A stretch of 64,000 bases of DNA from Brugia malayi (taxonomy: Eukaryota > Nematoda > Chromadorea > Rhabditida > Onchocercidae), in assembly GCF_000002995.4 (NCBI RefSeq), contig NW_025062476.1:3715001-3779000 (forward strand), written 5' to 3'. The notes beneath the pieces were generated by a model that saw nothing but the letters and a program-made list of their open reading frames with translations, made no database searches and was not told the origin of the DNA. Every line of letters begins with the position of its first letter. Within the stretch, counting starts at the first letter, position 1. This document shows, in pieces, positions 24,189 through 36,700 of this stretch. Position numbers and translations under genes: made by a program.

Positions 24189-27100
24189 AGAAAAGCAAAA
24201 GAAATTCAATAAATGCTTAGTGAATAAACTAGCTTGACATAAGCGCCTTATAGATCAATGATGAACAGATGTCCACCTATCTATATTTATTTAAATCATT
24301 GTAATTAACGCTTTGTCAAATGTAAGGAGGAAAAAATCATGTTATTTCTTTTTCTTAATTTTCTTTTCAATATTCCATCTATCTACTGATTGCTTAATTC
24401 ACGGTTGTATGAAATGATCAATGAATCGCCTAAAATCAATGATACTGGTCACTCCAAGCTGGTCACTCTAAGCTAGTCATTAAAATAGATCATATACTTA
24501 TAACCTTAAATTATTTCATCCATGAAATAGCTCTAACGTTTATCGTTCAACGATCAAAATTACTTTTCAATTAAATTTCGTTCCAATACTTTCACTTAAA
24601 TATTGGAAAGAAATTTAATTGCAAACTAACTTCCATCTTTCTTACTTTCTTTGCCTTATTTAATAGCATATAGATAGCAAATTAATTAAATCTTTTTCTG
24701 TTTTCAAGAAAATGACCACTCTGAAACTTCTCTAAATGACCATTTAGCAATTACTTCAAAAATTAGCCATTCAAAGATGAAAAAAAGAAATTCAGAAAAA
24801 TAACAAACAAAGTAATATTGATTAAATTTTTTTCACGATAGCATAAAATTTAAAAAATTTTAATGAAATTCAAAAAAAAGGGAACTTTTTTTCTTAGAAA
24901 TTTCTCTTTTCTTTGATAATTGTCTGTAAAATATAATTTCATTAATGATAACTTAAAATGTTAAAGCTATATAAAATTATCTAAAACAATTGCTAATATC
25001 ATTTATTGGATGTAATATCTGAAATGAATTAAAATTAACATTCTAATTCATTTTAATTATAATTTAATCATTACCTGTGATAAGTAATGATAACTTTTGA
25101 ACATTCACAACATTACAACGATAATTGCTTCATTTGTAATGCAAATAATTATCGATGCATTTCACAAAGTAAATTGAAGATAGCATTTTTAAATCATTAA
25201 AATTCTGATAATAGTAATCATTGGAAAAGTATTATCTTTTCAAAAATTTTTACGATTTATTGTTGAAATTTTGAATAAAAAACCTAATAAAATTCTTTTC
25301 TCTTTTTTTTTTTTAAGGTAAATACCGCTTTGAGAAGTGAATTGCATCAAAATTTCAACCAAACAACTATAATCTCATAATAATTTAGTAACACACGGCG
25401 GCATATCTCTTTTTATCTTCATGAATTTCATTACTAATTAGAAATGAATTTTTATTGATAACTGTCAAATGAACAATTGAATCAAAAAAAAGAAAGAAAA
25501 ATCGCCGCTTCTTTAAATTTAAATCATAAAAATTGTTTAATGTATCTTATCTTACCGTACAGATTTCATAAATTATATTTGTTACGGATATTGATTTTAA
25601 AAAAATTTCTAAAATTTAAGAAAGAAAACCAATTACTGAAAAGGAATTTAATTTGATTTTAATTGAGAAATAGAAGAATTATTCATTACATTTAATTTTT
25701 AAGCATGGAGAAATATTTTCTTGAAAGTTATTAAAATTTCATTATTACAAAAGATATTTTCAGTTTTTAATTTTTTTTTTTATTTTAGTTTCAAAATATT
25801 TAAAATTTTTTTTTAAAACGTGAGATATTAGATTTCAAATTAAATTTTGATCAATTTCGGCATTAAAACTTACTACAGGAATGATAATCAATAAATTCTT
25901 TCAAATTATCAGGAGAAACAAAAATAATAAGTAAAAGTAGTAATTTAGTATTTTTGCAAATGGCCTAATTACTAAGACTAATTTAAACTTTTCATATGGA
26001 ATAAGATGACGGAATAATTAGATTTCTATGCGAAATCTTTCAAATTAAAATTTAAACTTTTCAAAAGATTCTCATTAACTTTACTAGGAGAAATTTAAGT
26101 TTTAAAATCTAATTGTTGTTTTTTCTTTTTTTTTTATAAAAGTAATAAATTATTGGATAAAAATAACATTAAATTCTTATTTAAATTATTGTCTTTAAAT
26201 TGAAAGAATTTAATTTCTTAGCCAATAAATAAAGAAAAAATAAATAAACAAACAAATAAAACAAATGAAATAAAAAATATATTGAATAAAGACGAAATGA
26301 CTGACGCAACAACTAATGATAGAATAAAATTGAAAGAAATGAAAAAAACGAAATATTCAATCTGTCCGATTTGTTGTCGCATCTCTAAATAATGTCCCAA
26401 CGAGACTAGAAGAAGTCAATTATAATCATTAAAGTAATTTTACTGGCGCCAATAAAAATAGTTAATGTCGTATGATTGATTTTACTGTCTCTTTTATATT
26501 TTCATAATTGTTTCAATTTATTAAAATTTTTTTTGCAAAAAAGAGATGCAAATTTTTGAAGTTTTCCAAAACAAATTTTTTTTTTTTTTGATTTAATTAG
26601 TGATTTTTGTTCTGAATCATATATTATCAATGATTTTGAATGTATGAAAGATATAGATCAGTAGTAAAAGTTAACTTTATTTCATGATTAGTAATGCATG
26701 AATTTTATTAGAAATATTTCTAGTGAAATATTATAGTTACCTGAACAAATAATTACTATCAAAAGATGATCAGAAGAGAAAGTTTAGATAAAGATCTCGA
26801 AGAAAAGTAATATTTTCGAGAATATTACCATAATGTTAACAGGTTGTTAACATGCAACTATTTCATTTTATAATGTAAGAATTAATTTTATTTGGGAAAT
26901 TATTTAGAAGTGCATTTTATTTTGGGAAGTGAAAAATTTCATCATTTTAAATTTTTGTAGTTTAAGGATGAAGTGAAAAATTTAATGATAAATTATTTTT
27001 ATCATATTTGAAGGTAAATAAATATTATTACATGCTAAATATTACTTTTGATTAACGATTGTTTGAATTTTTTTAAAGGAAATTTGAGTTGTCACTATTG

Positions 27101-27574
27101 AATTCAATATTTTCAAAATTGTCTCAGTTTTTTTTTTTTTTTTTTTTTTGAACTTTTTTAAACTGTTGTAAATTATTTGCTGTAAAAATTTTTTAATAGT
27201 TTTAACTTTTTTTTCGATAATTTCACAAATAATTTCGTAAGATTTCATCAATCATTTTCAATTTCCAATCTTTTTAAAGATTTTTTTATTTGAAGAAAAA
27301 TAAATTTTATTTATATAGCCATAATATATTAGCAACATAAACAGTTGTCTATTGTCCACTTCATTGTCCACTCGTAATGGTCAACAGAATGAGAAAGAAT
27401 AGAAATTTAAAATAACAATAAAAAGAGAAAAAAAGAAAAAAAAGAGAGAATTAGCAAAGAATTTTTATAATTTTTTGATTTTCAAATAATTGCAATTATT
27501 TTGAATAGTAAATTTTTGTAAATGAAGCAAATTTCAATACCAATAGCACATACACATTACCGTACGCTAAAGAT

Positions 27575-28110
27575 AAAAATAGAGAGAGAAAGAAAGAAAG
27601 AGAGAGGGAGATAAGGAGTAAAGAAGAGAGAAAGGTATATGAAAATTATTGTAATAATATGCGTAACTGATAAGTGAAATAGATTAGAATGATAATAGAA
27701 GTTAGGACCAATTTGTGATGATTACTTGAATCATAACCATGACATTATGAATGAGAGAGAGAGAGAGAGAGGGAGGGAGAGGGAGAGGAAGGAAGGGAGA
27801 GAATGAATGAAGAAGGTCATTGAGATTGTAAAAAAGTTATTTCCATCGTATGGTCAGTTTATTAGGATGTCAGATGAAATGACAGGTGGACAGGATGGCA
27901 CATAGAAAAAGCTTTCATTCATCATCGATCATAACTTTGATAATAATAATAATGATGATGATAACGATAATGATGATGACGATATTAACTAGAAGATAAC
28001 ATAACAACAGTAATGGATAATAATAATGTCAGCAGTAATAATCAGAAAACTTTATGAATAGAAGAAACTTATAAAAAGGTTAAAGGGAGAAAGGGAGAGA
28101 GAGAGAGGTA
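27575..28110. repeat. GA-rich simple-repeat cluster
   Basis: Interrupted (GA)n and GGGA tracts occur at 27575-27625, 27754-27805 and 28085-28108, separated by GATAAT/GATGAT-rich DNA around 27940-27990. GA tracts can bind GAGA-type factors, but no promoter is identifiable next to these. Confidence 0.7.
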
Positions 28111-30029
28111 ATTATTGGTTAAGAAAAGGAAAAGAAGTTACGGGGAAAAAGTATATAATTGTTTTACGGATGATAACCACCGGAAAGTTAATAGTGTAAA
28201 AGGATTTCTCTTCTCATTAACCTTTAACTTCACGCATCGATACACAAACAAATTACCCTAAAAGAAGGACCAACTACTGTGTATTTACTGAAGAGGTTAA
28301 CTTCTTCAAAAATTCATATATATGTAACTTTTCGGCTAACAAAAAGTTTGCGACTAATACGGCTAACAATAAAAAAGAAAAAAGAAAAAGGCGGCATGAT
28401 AATAGACTAAATAAATAGTAAAGTTTTTATGTTCTATCTATTAGAATATGAAGAACAATTTCCGTTTCCGGAAAATTCTTTAGCTCCTATTTCATGCCTT
28501 TTTCTCAAAAGTTTATGAATATTTGTTTCTTTTTTTTTTACAACATTTATTTTAGTAAATGAAATAAAAAATATGGTTATGAAATTGAAATTACAATGCG
28601 ATTAGCATTGATTTTTTTTAAAGTTTTGAAAAGCAAAAAGAATTGTTCAGGCATTTTAACATTTGAGAACTTTTGAAAATAGAAAACGAAAAATCGATTT
28701 GAATTTTTTTTCAAGTGCTAAAAAAATTAAAAAGCATTATGCTTCAAATAAATAATTTTTACTCTAAGTATTCAATTTCGATTAAATAATTAAACGCATT
28801 AAAAAATAATTGAAAAGAAAATAGGCAAAAATTAAATTGTTTTTTTTTTGAACATTTGTTGATCAAAATGAAAGAAGCAAAATCCGAGCACATAATAAAT
28901 AATTAAGATTAAAATTATGAAATGACAGTAACTAATTTAAAGATAGAATTTAAACCTAAATTTGAATGAGATAGAAAAGAAAGTAACTGAGTAAGTTTGA
29001 AAATAAAGTTTAACAAGAAAGTAAATTTGTTAAATAACTAAGAATTTGAAAAGATTGTTCATTGATTTTATTACTTTAAACCAGTTCTGTTACAGCAATG
29101 ATATGACGATGTGTTCGCTTTTTACTAAAAACCAAATTTTAACAAATTCATCGGCAAGTTGTCTTGTTAAATTTCTAATTAATTTCTCAAAAATAACATT
29201 CAAAAATGAGACAATATTTAAACGTTAACGTTTAATAGCATTTTTTTAAATTTCATTATTTCAATTCCATTCTTTTTTTTTTCAAAAATTAGAAAAATTT
29301 TTCATTGCAATAAGTTTGGCAATTTTTTATTGTTCAGAAACTTTGTTTATTAATTTAAGCCTAATTAATTTACAAATTATTGATTAAAAAAATTTTTTCA
29401 ATCTGAATCCAACAATACTGCTATATTATTAGTTTTAGAAAATTGCAGCAGACAAACCGTTAGAGTTAAATTATTAAGCAGTATCGGTTGAAATTTTAGA
29501 ATAATAATATTTCATGATCGAATGAAAAGCTATAATTATAAAATGATTTATGTAAAAAATGGGAGGAAAGAAGAGGAGAGAAAGAAGGTGGTAATTAAAT
29601 ATCGAATTATTGATATAGTTTGTTCTTCTATAATCATAAGAAATATTCAAATTATTAACCAATCTGTTGTGTTTTATTTCTGAATTTAAATTTGAATTAA
29701 AATTAGTTGAAATTAATTATTCAAATTCTTCCTACTCTTAAGCATCCAGATTCCAGACAATCAATGAAGTATGTTAAGAAAGTGATAAATTATAAAATTT
29801 ATTTAGCACAATCATTTTTTTCTTCTAAATTTTTATCGAAATTTCTTTAAGAAATTCAGCATGAATCAATTGTGTGGACGATAACAACAAAAATATTTTT
29901 TTATTTTTTGCAAATTTCAAATTTAAAAAAATTCAATGTTTCTTAATGCAATAATAATTAAAAAGATTGTTAGAAGTTGTGTAGAATGCAATGTTCAACA
30001 TATTTCCATAATTTAATCAAAAATTTTCG

Positions 30030-30062
<33 letters not shown>

Positions 30063-31599
30063 ATTCAATTTTACAACAAAATTGAGAATTTACTCTCAAA
30101 ATTTTCCTACTGAAAAGCACTCTAACTTTAATTCTATTATTTCAATTTTTTAGTTTTTAATTTTTGCTTATCTCTACGTTTGATATATAAACAAAAATGG
30201 TTAGTTAATGAAATAGTTATTGGGTAGTTATCAGCGATATTCATATAAATCCTACTTATCTGTACATTTTATTTTAATTTCACTGCTTCATTTCATTCAT
30301 TAAATTGGAACTTGAAAGTTTACTTATCCAATTTCATACTTAACTATTACAGTAACTCATATACTAAATGGTTTATCAGAGTTATACTATTTACTACAAC
30401 TAATCATAGTTATTTATCAAGTATTTACCACTTATTTAAAGTTAATTCATGCAAATTTTATAAAAGCAAACTTACATTTAATTATATTTACATAAGTTAT
30501 TCAATTAATTCAACATATTTTTTTTGAAATTAAAATAAAACTTGGTTGTTGCCTAGTGAAAATGTAAAAAAAAAAGTAAAAATTCAGATCTAACAGGAAT
30601 AAATAAGTAATAAAAAAATGAATAATAAAATATCAAAAATGGTGGAATGATTTTTGGTATTTTTCAAAATTTTGGTGATTTCTTTTTCTTTTTGTTAACA
30701 TAAATAAATTGTTCCACTTCAAAAGATTTCATTTTTACTATTAGCTTTATATATCTTACATTCAATTGTTTTTCTTATCATTTTTATTTAAACTATCATT
30801 ATCATATTTCATCTTAAATATACCTTAGCTGACATAAAGTAGTAAATAAGTAATTAAGTGAATGATTCAAGTATAACAGTTTTTATGTTCAAATGTAAAT
30901 TACTCTTAAAACTTACTAAATCATTTCACATTCATTTTATATCACTGATAATTCATTTAACTATCTTATCTTAATCTGTTTTGTTTACAATAATATTTTC
31001 ACAGGTGGTAGATAATATCATATAATATCATAAAATATTTTTTTTCTTTTTAACTTAAAGTGATATATGATCACTTTTTGTTTTCGCTTTTTTCGGTATT
31101 TATTTCATTCAAAAGATATGATATCGCATTGATCATCATCCTTCAATCATTACTACAATCGGTTTGTTGAGGAATAAAAGAAGAGGACAATAAAAATTGA
31201 CCTTTAGATTACCGTAACCTTCAAAATCAAATATTCCACACGGATGAATAAATTATTTCATCAACAAAACTCCTCTAACAAATCATCTCAAATCAATTAA
31301 TAAACCAAGTCTTCTTGAAAAAATCGAAAAATTGAAACTTAATTGTGTTATGTGATGTTAATTAATCATTACATTTCTTATGCATTATAATATAAGTATT
31401 ACAATATTAGTTTTAACTATTAAATTTAATTACTGACACCGCTAAATTCTTAATTAGTTAGCCAAATTATATAACACACATATCATATCATATCAATACT
31501 ATATTAAAATGAACATCAAATTGTATTTTGACAAATTTTCATTATTGCAATTAAACAACTTAAATTTGGAAGTGAAGAAAATGGAAAATAAATAGCCGA

Positions 31600-33716
31600 T
31601 AATTGCAAATACTCACAACACAGAACTATCTTTTTTCCGGATCATTATTTTATTTAAAAGTCGGAACTGCAGTATTACTATCATTTCCTGAAATAATCAA
31701 AATCGTTTAGCTTGACTGTAAGCTGATAATTTACAATACATATCATAATTGTTTATGATAATAGGTGAGAAAATGATAATTTTGAAACTTCAATTCATGA
31801 AACAATAGGTGATACCCGGTTGCTGTGTTAGGGATCAAAAGATTTCACAAGTAATTTCAAACTTTCTCCTTCAGTATCAGCCAAAATCCTCATCCTTATT
31901 CACTAAGCATTTCTTTGCATTGCAAATTATTCCAGTCAGATTCGTCCTGCAGTTCAGTTCACCTTCAAATTCCAGTACATCCTCAGATAAGTGAAATGGG
32001 GAAGAAAAACGCAGTGAAAATTCGGATATGACCGCCTCAATGATGATTGATGGTGACAGTTAATGGGACCAAGATAAAAACCAAAACACTGAAGACTGGT
32101 TGTCTCGTCGCAACAGATGTACTTCACCATATGCTTCGTGACAATTCCGTGTCACTCTTATCCATCACAAAAACAAAAACAAAAAAAAAAAAAAAAACAC
32201 CGCTTCTTAGGAATATGCGGGGGAACTAGCTATAATCATATGATCTTCATTTAAAAATCTTCAAAAAGTAATTTTTGAAAAACTAATCAAATATTTGTTC
32301 AAATTTCTTCCATATTAAAATAAAAGAATTATACATTCTGCTTTTTTTCTGCAAATTTTTAATCAGTAAAAAATAGACTTACTTTTATCGAAAACACTGT
32401 GATGCGATAAAGCCTAAAAACAACAGTCATACAATAACTGATTCATGTAAATGGGACAAAAACCGAATGAAACTAAATGTAAATACAAAAGCATTTTATT
32501 AACACAACAAAGAAATGGTCAAGAATTTGATGGTAAAGATAAAAAATTTTGGAGGCATTTGTTTTTTGAAAAAAAAAGTTCAACAACCTGTCATAAGTCT
32601 GTCCAACTGCTCTAATTGTCATCAGTTTGAAATTTTTTATTAGCTCATCCAGTAAGGATGAAAGCTGTTGCATGGCTACAAAGTTTTTAAAAAAATTCCT
32701 AAAAATTCTTCATGGGAATTTCGCGATAACCTGATTTGGCATTTTTTTTTTTTTTTTCTCAATAATTGCCACTTTTATCAAAAGAAAGAACTGTGAACAA
32801 TTGGACAAGTTTAGGAAATGTTCACAGAGAGTATCTATGCAAGCAAGTAAGCATTGTAATTTGATACTTTTTTTTTAAAAAAAAAAGTAAGCGAAATCAT
32901 AACAAAGAAATTAAACCCAATGATTGTAGTGCAATGAATAATAGTACTATGAGTACTATGGCTAATAGTACAATGAACTATTATAACAAGAACATATACT
33001 TTTTTTTTTTTTTTTTCACAATCTTCATAACTGAATAATTCCACTCTTAGATTCCTTAGACCAGCAATATTAGCTGATGCATACACAACACACCTTTGTA
33101 TACTCCATGACATGAACATGAAATTAAAATTAAATCTGGAAAACAGGCACGAAGAAGGGAAAACATTTACAATCAATGAAGAACAAAAGCTAATATGAAA
33201 TACAAAGAAAAACTTATGAATTCCGCAGGCGACACATAAGGAATGTTGTTTCATTATTAGATGGAATATGCTGGAAACTGACAGATTTCGTAAGTTGAAA
33301 TTTGAATCCTCATATTAACACCATCAAATCCATACAAAAGGCTTTCTCTTCTATGCTATAGAAGATCCACAACTTGAAATCTAGAATTTTTTTTAAAAAA
33401 AAAAATTTCTTAAAACAATAAATTTCACCTAAAACTGTTGAAATTTTGTTCGAAAAATGAGGACAGTTTAATACATAACTTTTTTTCTTTTATGAATAAA
33501 AAACGACAAAACATTTCACATGATGTTTCCATGAAATTAAAATTCCCTCTCTCTATCTTCTCACAAAAACAATAATGAAATTAGCTTGCAAACAAAGACC
33601 AATCATAAAAATAATTACAGAATATGACCTATAGAAACGATAAGGCAGCTAACTATGCATGACAATACAGAGTCTAAAACTGCACTTCAGTGGCTTTAAT
33701 CCAAAAACGCAAATAT
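31600..33716. other. Downstream flank of the helicase gene, with an unexplained open frame
   Basis: This DNA is slightly GC-richer than the desert. Minus-strand AATAAA signals occur about 1.1-1.2 kb downstream of the helicase stop (near 32636-32641 and 32494-32499), so much of 32.5-33.7 kb could be 3' UTR. A minus-strand frame without Met is open at 31877-32059; it has a non-repetitive sequence (for example HLSEDVLEFEGELNC) and could be an exon remnant. The longer frames over 32835-33254 pass through A/T runs and look spurious. Confidence 0.4.
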
Positions 33717-36700
33717 TCAAAATTTATCCTTATCGATTGCCTCCAACTGATCCATATCGCTCGCATCTAAGGATTCAATTGCCACACCTGTAATGAATTT
33801 ACTACAAAATAAACATTTCAATTACATATTATTGATAAAAAAGGCTCTAATTGAGAGCATACACAACATGATGGCATGGAAATAAACAACTCATTGGTCT
33901 CACAAACCGATCATTAAAACTGATTGGTATTACACTAATAAATCATAGATTTAATAGGGTTGTTATCAGTTCTTTAATTTCAAATGCTTATTTATCAAAG
34001 TATGCGTACACTTCTTGCATGATTTACGAATTCAAACTTTTGAAGTAACCACAAAACAATCACTTATATAACAATCTGAACATTTATGCCAACAAAATGA
34101 AATCCTTAATAAATAAAAAAAAAAGTAAAAACAGCAGCAAACTATGATGGATGCAGAAAAATAAAGATTTGGAAATAAGTTACCAAAATAGTCGCCAATT
34201 CGTTGAATAACACTTAGTGAGAAATCATCAGAAACCAAATTGATCGCGATTCCTGCTTTCCCGAATCTTCCTGTCCTGCCAATTCGATGGATATAGGTCT
34301 CGTAATCCGGCTGTGGATTATCGGCAAAAGTCACTGGTGGATCGTAATTTATAACTACTGATACCTGAGAAACATCAATACCTGAAACTTAGTAAAGTAA
34401 GCGACTACTTCAACAAAATTTTATTTAAAAAAATCTTTTTGTATTGCGATGAGTTAATATTAGAATTTCCGTAATGGATAAATCACATTCAGAGCATTGA
34501 GATAACAATTAAAAGTAGCTTGGTGATTTCTTTTGAATTTCCAAAATTCCGACATTTCAAAAATTTACAAAGTTTCCAAAATTCTTGCATCCCATTGCAA
34601 AGCAATCAATGCAAAGAGAAAAATGTAATAAGAATATCCCGGCAAATCTGTCATTTTTTCACGCTGATATTTGATAAGAGTTGTTAAAAGACAGAATAGT
34701 TGGGTGTTTCTATTTTATTTTCCTATAGTTAAAGACTTTCTTGTTTCCGCTTAAGATCGAGGTATCTCCCATAGTTGAAAACACAAGTTAAATCTCTTTC
34801 TTCAATCTGTGAAATGAATACCTCGTGCACAAACATTCGTTGTGATAAGCACTTTGTAAATGCTGTCTTTGAACTGCTGAATAGTTCGAGCTCGATCCTC
34901 GATTGTCATCTCACCGTGCAGTACCGTTACATCATGACCTCGTTGACTCATCCGAGCAGCTAACCATTCAGCAGATTTACGCGTCTAGAAAATTAGAAAT
35001 TTTCAAATTCAGTGAGCACAGATCATTGTGGATAATATACTCCAATTTATTTCAAAGAGTGCCCTTCCCAGCATGACAAATAGAACAGTTATCGAATTTA
35101 TGACAATATTTTTCACTTCCATTCCACTCTTCAATATGCATCCTTTAATTTTAGCGATATATATTCCCGATACTTCTTTGTAATCCATCGAAGCTTTCGA
35201 AAATTTAACGACACAATTTTTCTTGAGAGAAAATACAAAGTTAATAAATTTAAAACGATGAGTAGCTTTAAATAACTCACGTAACAAAAAATTATAGCTG
35301 AAGCAATCGTTAAACCTCCATATAAATTCATCACAGCTTCATACTTCTCCTCTCTATTAGCACATTTTACATAATACTGTTTGATGTTTTTCAACGTTTG
35401 CTCATCTCTTCGTAAACTAAAAGAAATTCAAAGTAATTCTTATTCACATTAATCAACAAAAAAGAGAAAATAATCATAAAAACCTGCTAAAGAGAAACAT
35501 ACGTCCTTGTCTTTGAGCTTTCAAAATCAGTACAAACACAAAAAAAACTAATTTACTGAGTCATGTAAATAAAAATTAGTTCCTTTGAATTTTACGAATC
35601 ATTTTATTGTCCATATTTTTAACGAATTACAGTTCCAGTGCACTAATCATTTTTTTTTTCTCTTAAGTGTAAAGAGGATATTGTTGATATATGCATAAGT
35701 AAAGATGGCTGCATAGAAGGCCCTATGAGAATATGACATACTTGAAGGAATGGAAGATTATGTACGAGTGGAATCACTAAAGATGCAATGAAATGCGTCC
35801 ATCTGTCATTTTTCTCTTTTAATGTAATTTCCATATTTTTTAAAAACTATTTTCCATAAAGAATATGCAGAAATATTACTATAGAGCTAAGAAGTGTAAA
35901 CATATAAAGTTTCTCCATTTCAAAATGTCAGTTTTTCATGTCGTTAACTTTTGTTAACCTACAGCCAGGAAGAGTTTCACGCTACCAAATTAAGCTGACA
36001 TAAAATAGGTCACAAAGTAAGTGAAATCACTAAATTACCTTAATTTATCTTGCGTATTACATAAAATAATTGAAAATTATTGCTGACAAAATAACCATGC
36101 ATAAAAAACATTTCCTTTCAATTAATTCCACAATATTTTATTGAAATTCTTCTTCATTAACCAAAAATATCTAAGAAATACTCTTATATTGCACTTAATT
36201 TTTATTAATGTTATGAACTGCGAGAAATTTGACACTACCAAATAAACCCAAGAGCCTTCATACTTTTGTGCACAGATGTCGCCAATAACACCGGAGCTCT
36301 CCTACCCTCCAAAATAAACATTGTGAGCGGTCAACGACCAAATGAATAGTATTTTCATTGCAACCACCTACTGTGATCTGAACTTTTGATTTGTTATTCA
36401 TTGAAAAAGTTTTTGTATAGAAGGGATTGAGATAAATATTGAGTGATCAGTTAATTTGCAAATTTAAATTCAGAATGTGGCTTCAATTTCAACATTAGAT
36501 AGTTTCAATCAACAAAAGTTCCAATCTTAATTTTTTAACATGGAAAACACCAAAAAGTCAGTTAAAATTTTAAACATGAAATTCATTAAATAGTTAGACT
36601 AATCAAGTCAACTTCTAGCAATCAACAGTTTTAAGCTAAATCACGATTTATTCTAAGACGATAAACCAACCTGCTCTTAAAATTAAATCTTAAAATTAAG

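Larger units (their letters stand above)
17020..31600. other. Gene-free AT-rich stretch
   Basis: No gene can be supported over these 14.6 kb. The stretch holds homopolymer tracts (for example about 36 A near 24152), CT or GA simple repeats (18571-18589, 22893-22921, 27575-27800, 28080-28108), a worn 42-bp tandem repeat at 20653-20885 and a 37-bp duplication at 23816-23886. A perfect GTTAAC-centred palindrome lies at 26833-26853. All open frames are short and biased to Phe, Lys, Ile and Asn. It may be intergenic or a very long intron. Confidence 0.6.

Noticed and set aside
32835..33254. 139-codon minus-strand frame
   Set aside because: It passes through poly-A/T tracts (Lys and Phe runs) and repeats of ATAGTAC-like words, has no domain, and lies where the helicase 3' UTR is expected.
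34775..34963. 62-codon plus-strand frame
   Set aside because: It is the antisense shadow of helicase exon 15, whose minus-strand reading matches motifs of the second RecA domain.
35643..35834. 63-codon minus-strand frame in helicase intron 13
   Set aside because: No usable splice sites in phase, and the helicase core is complete without it.
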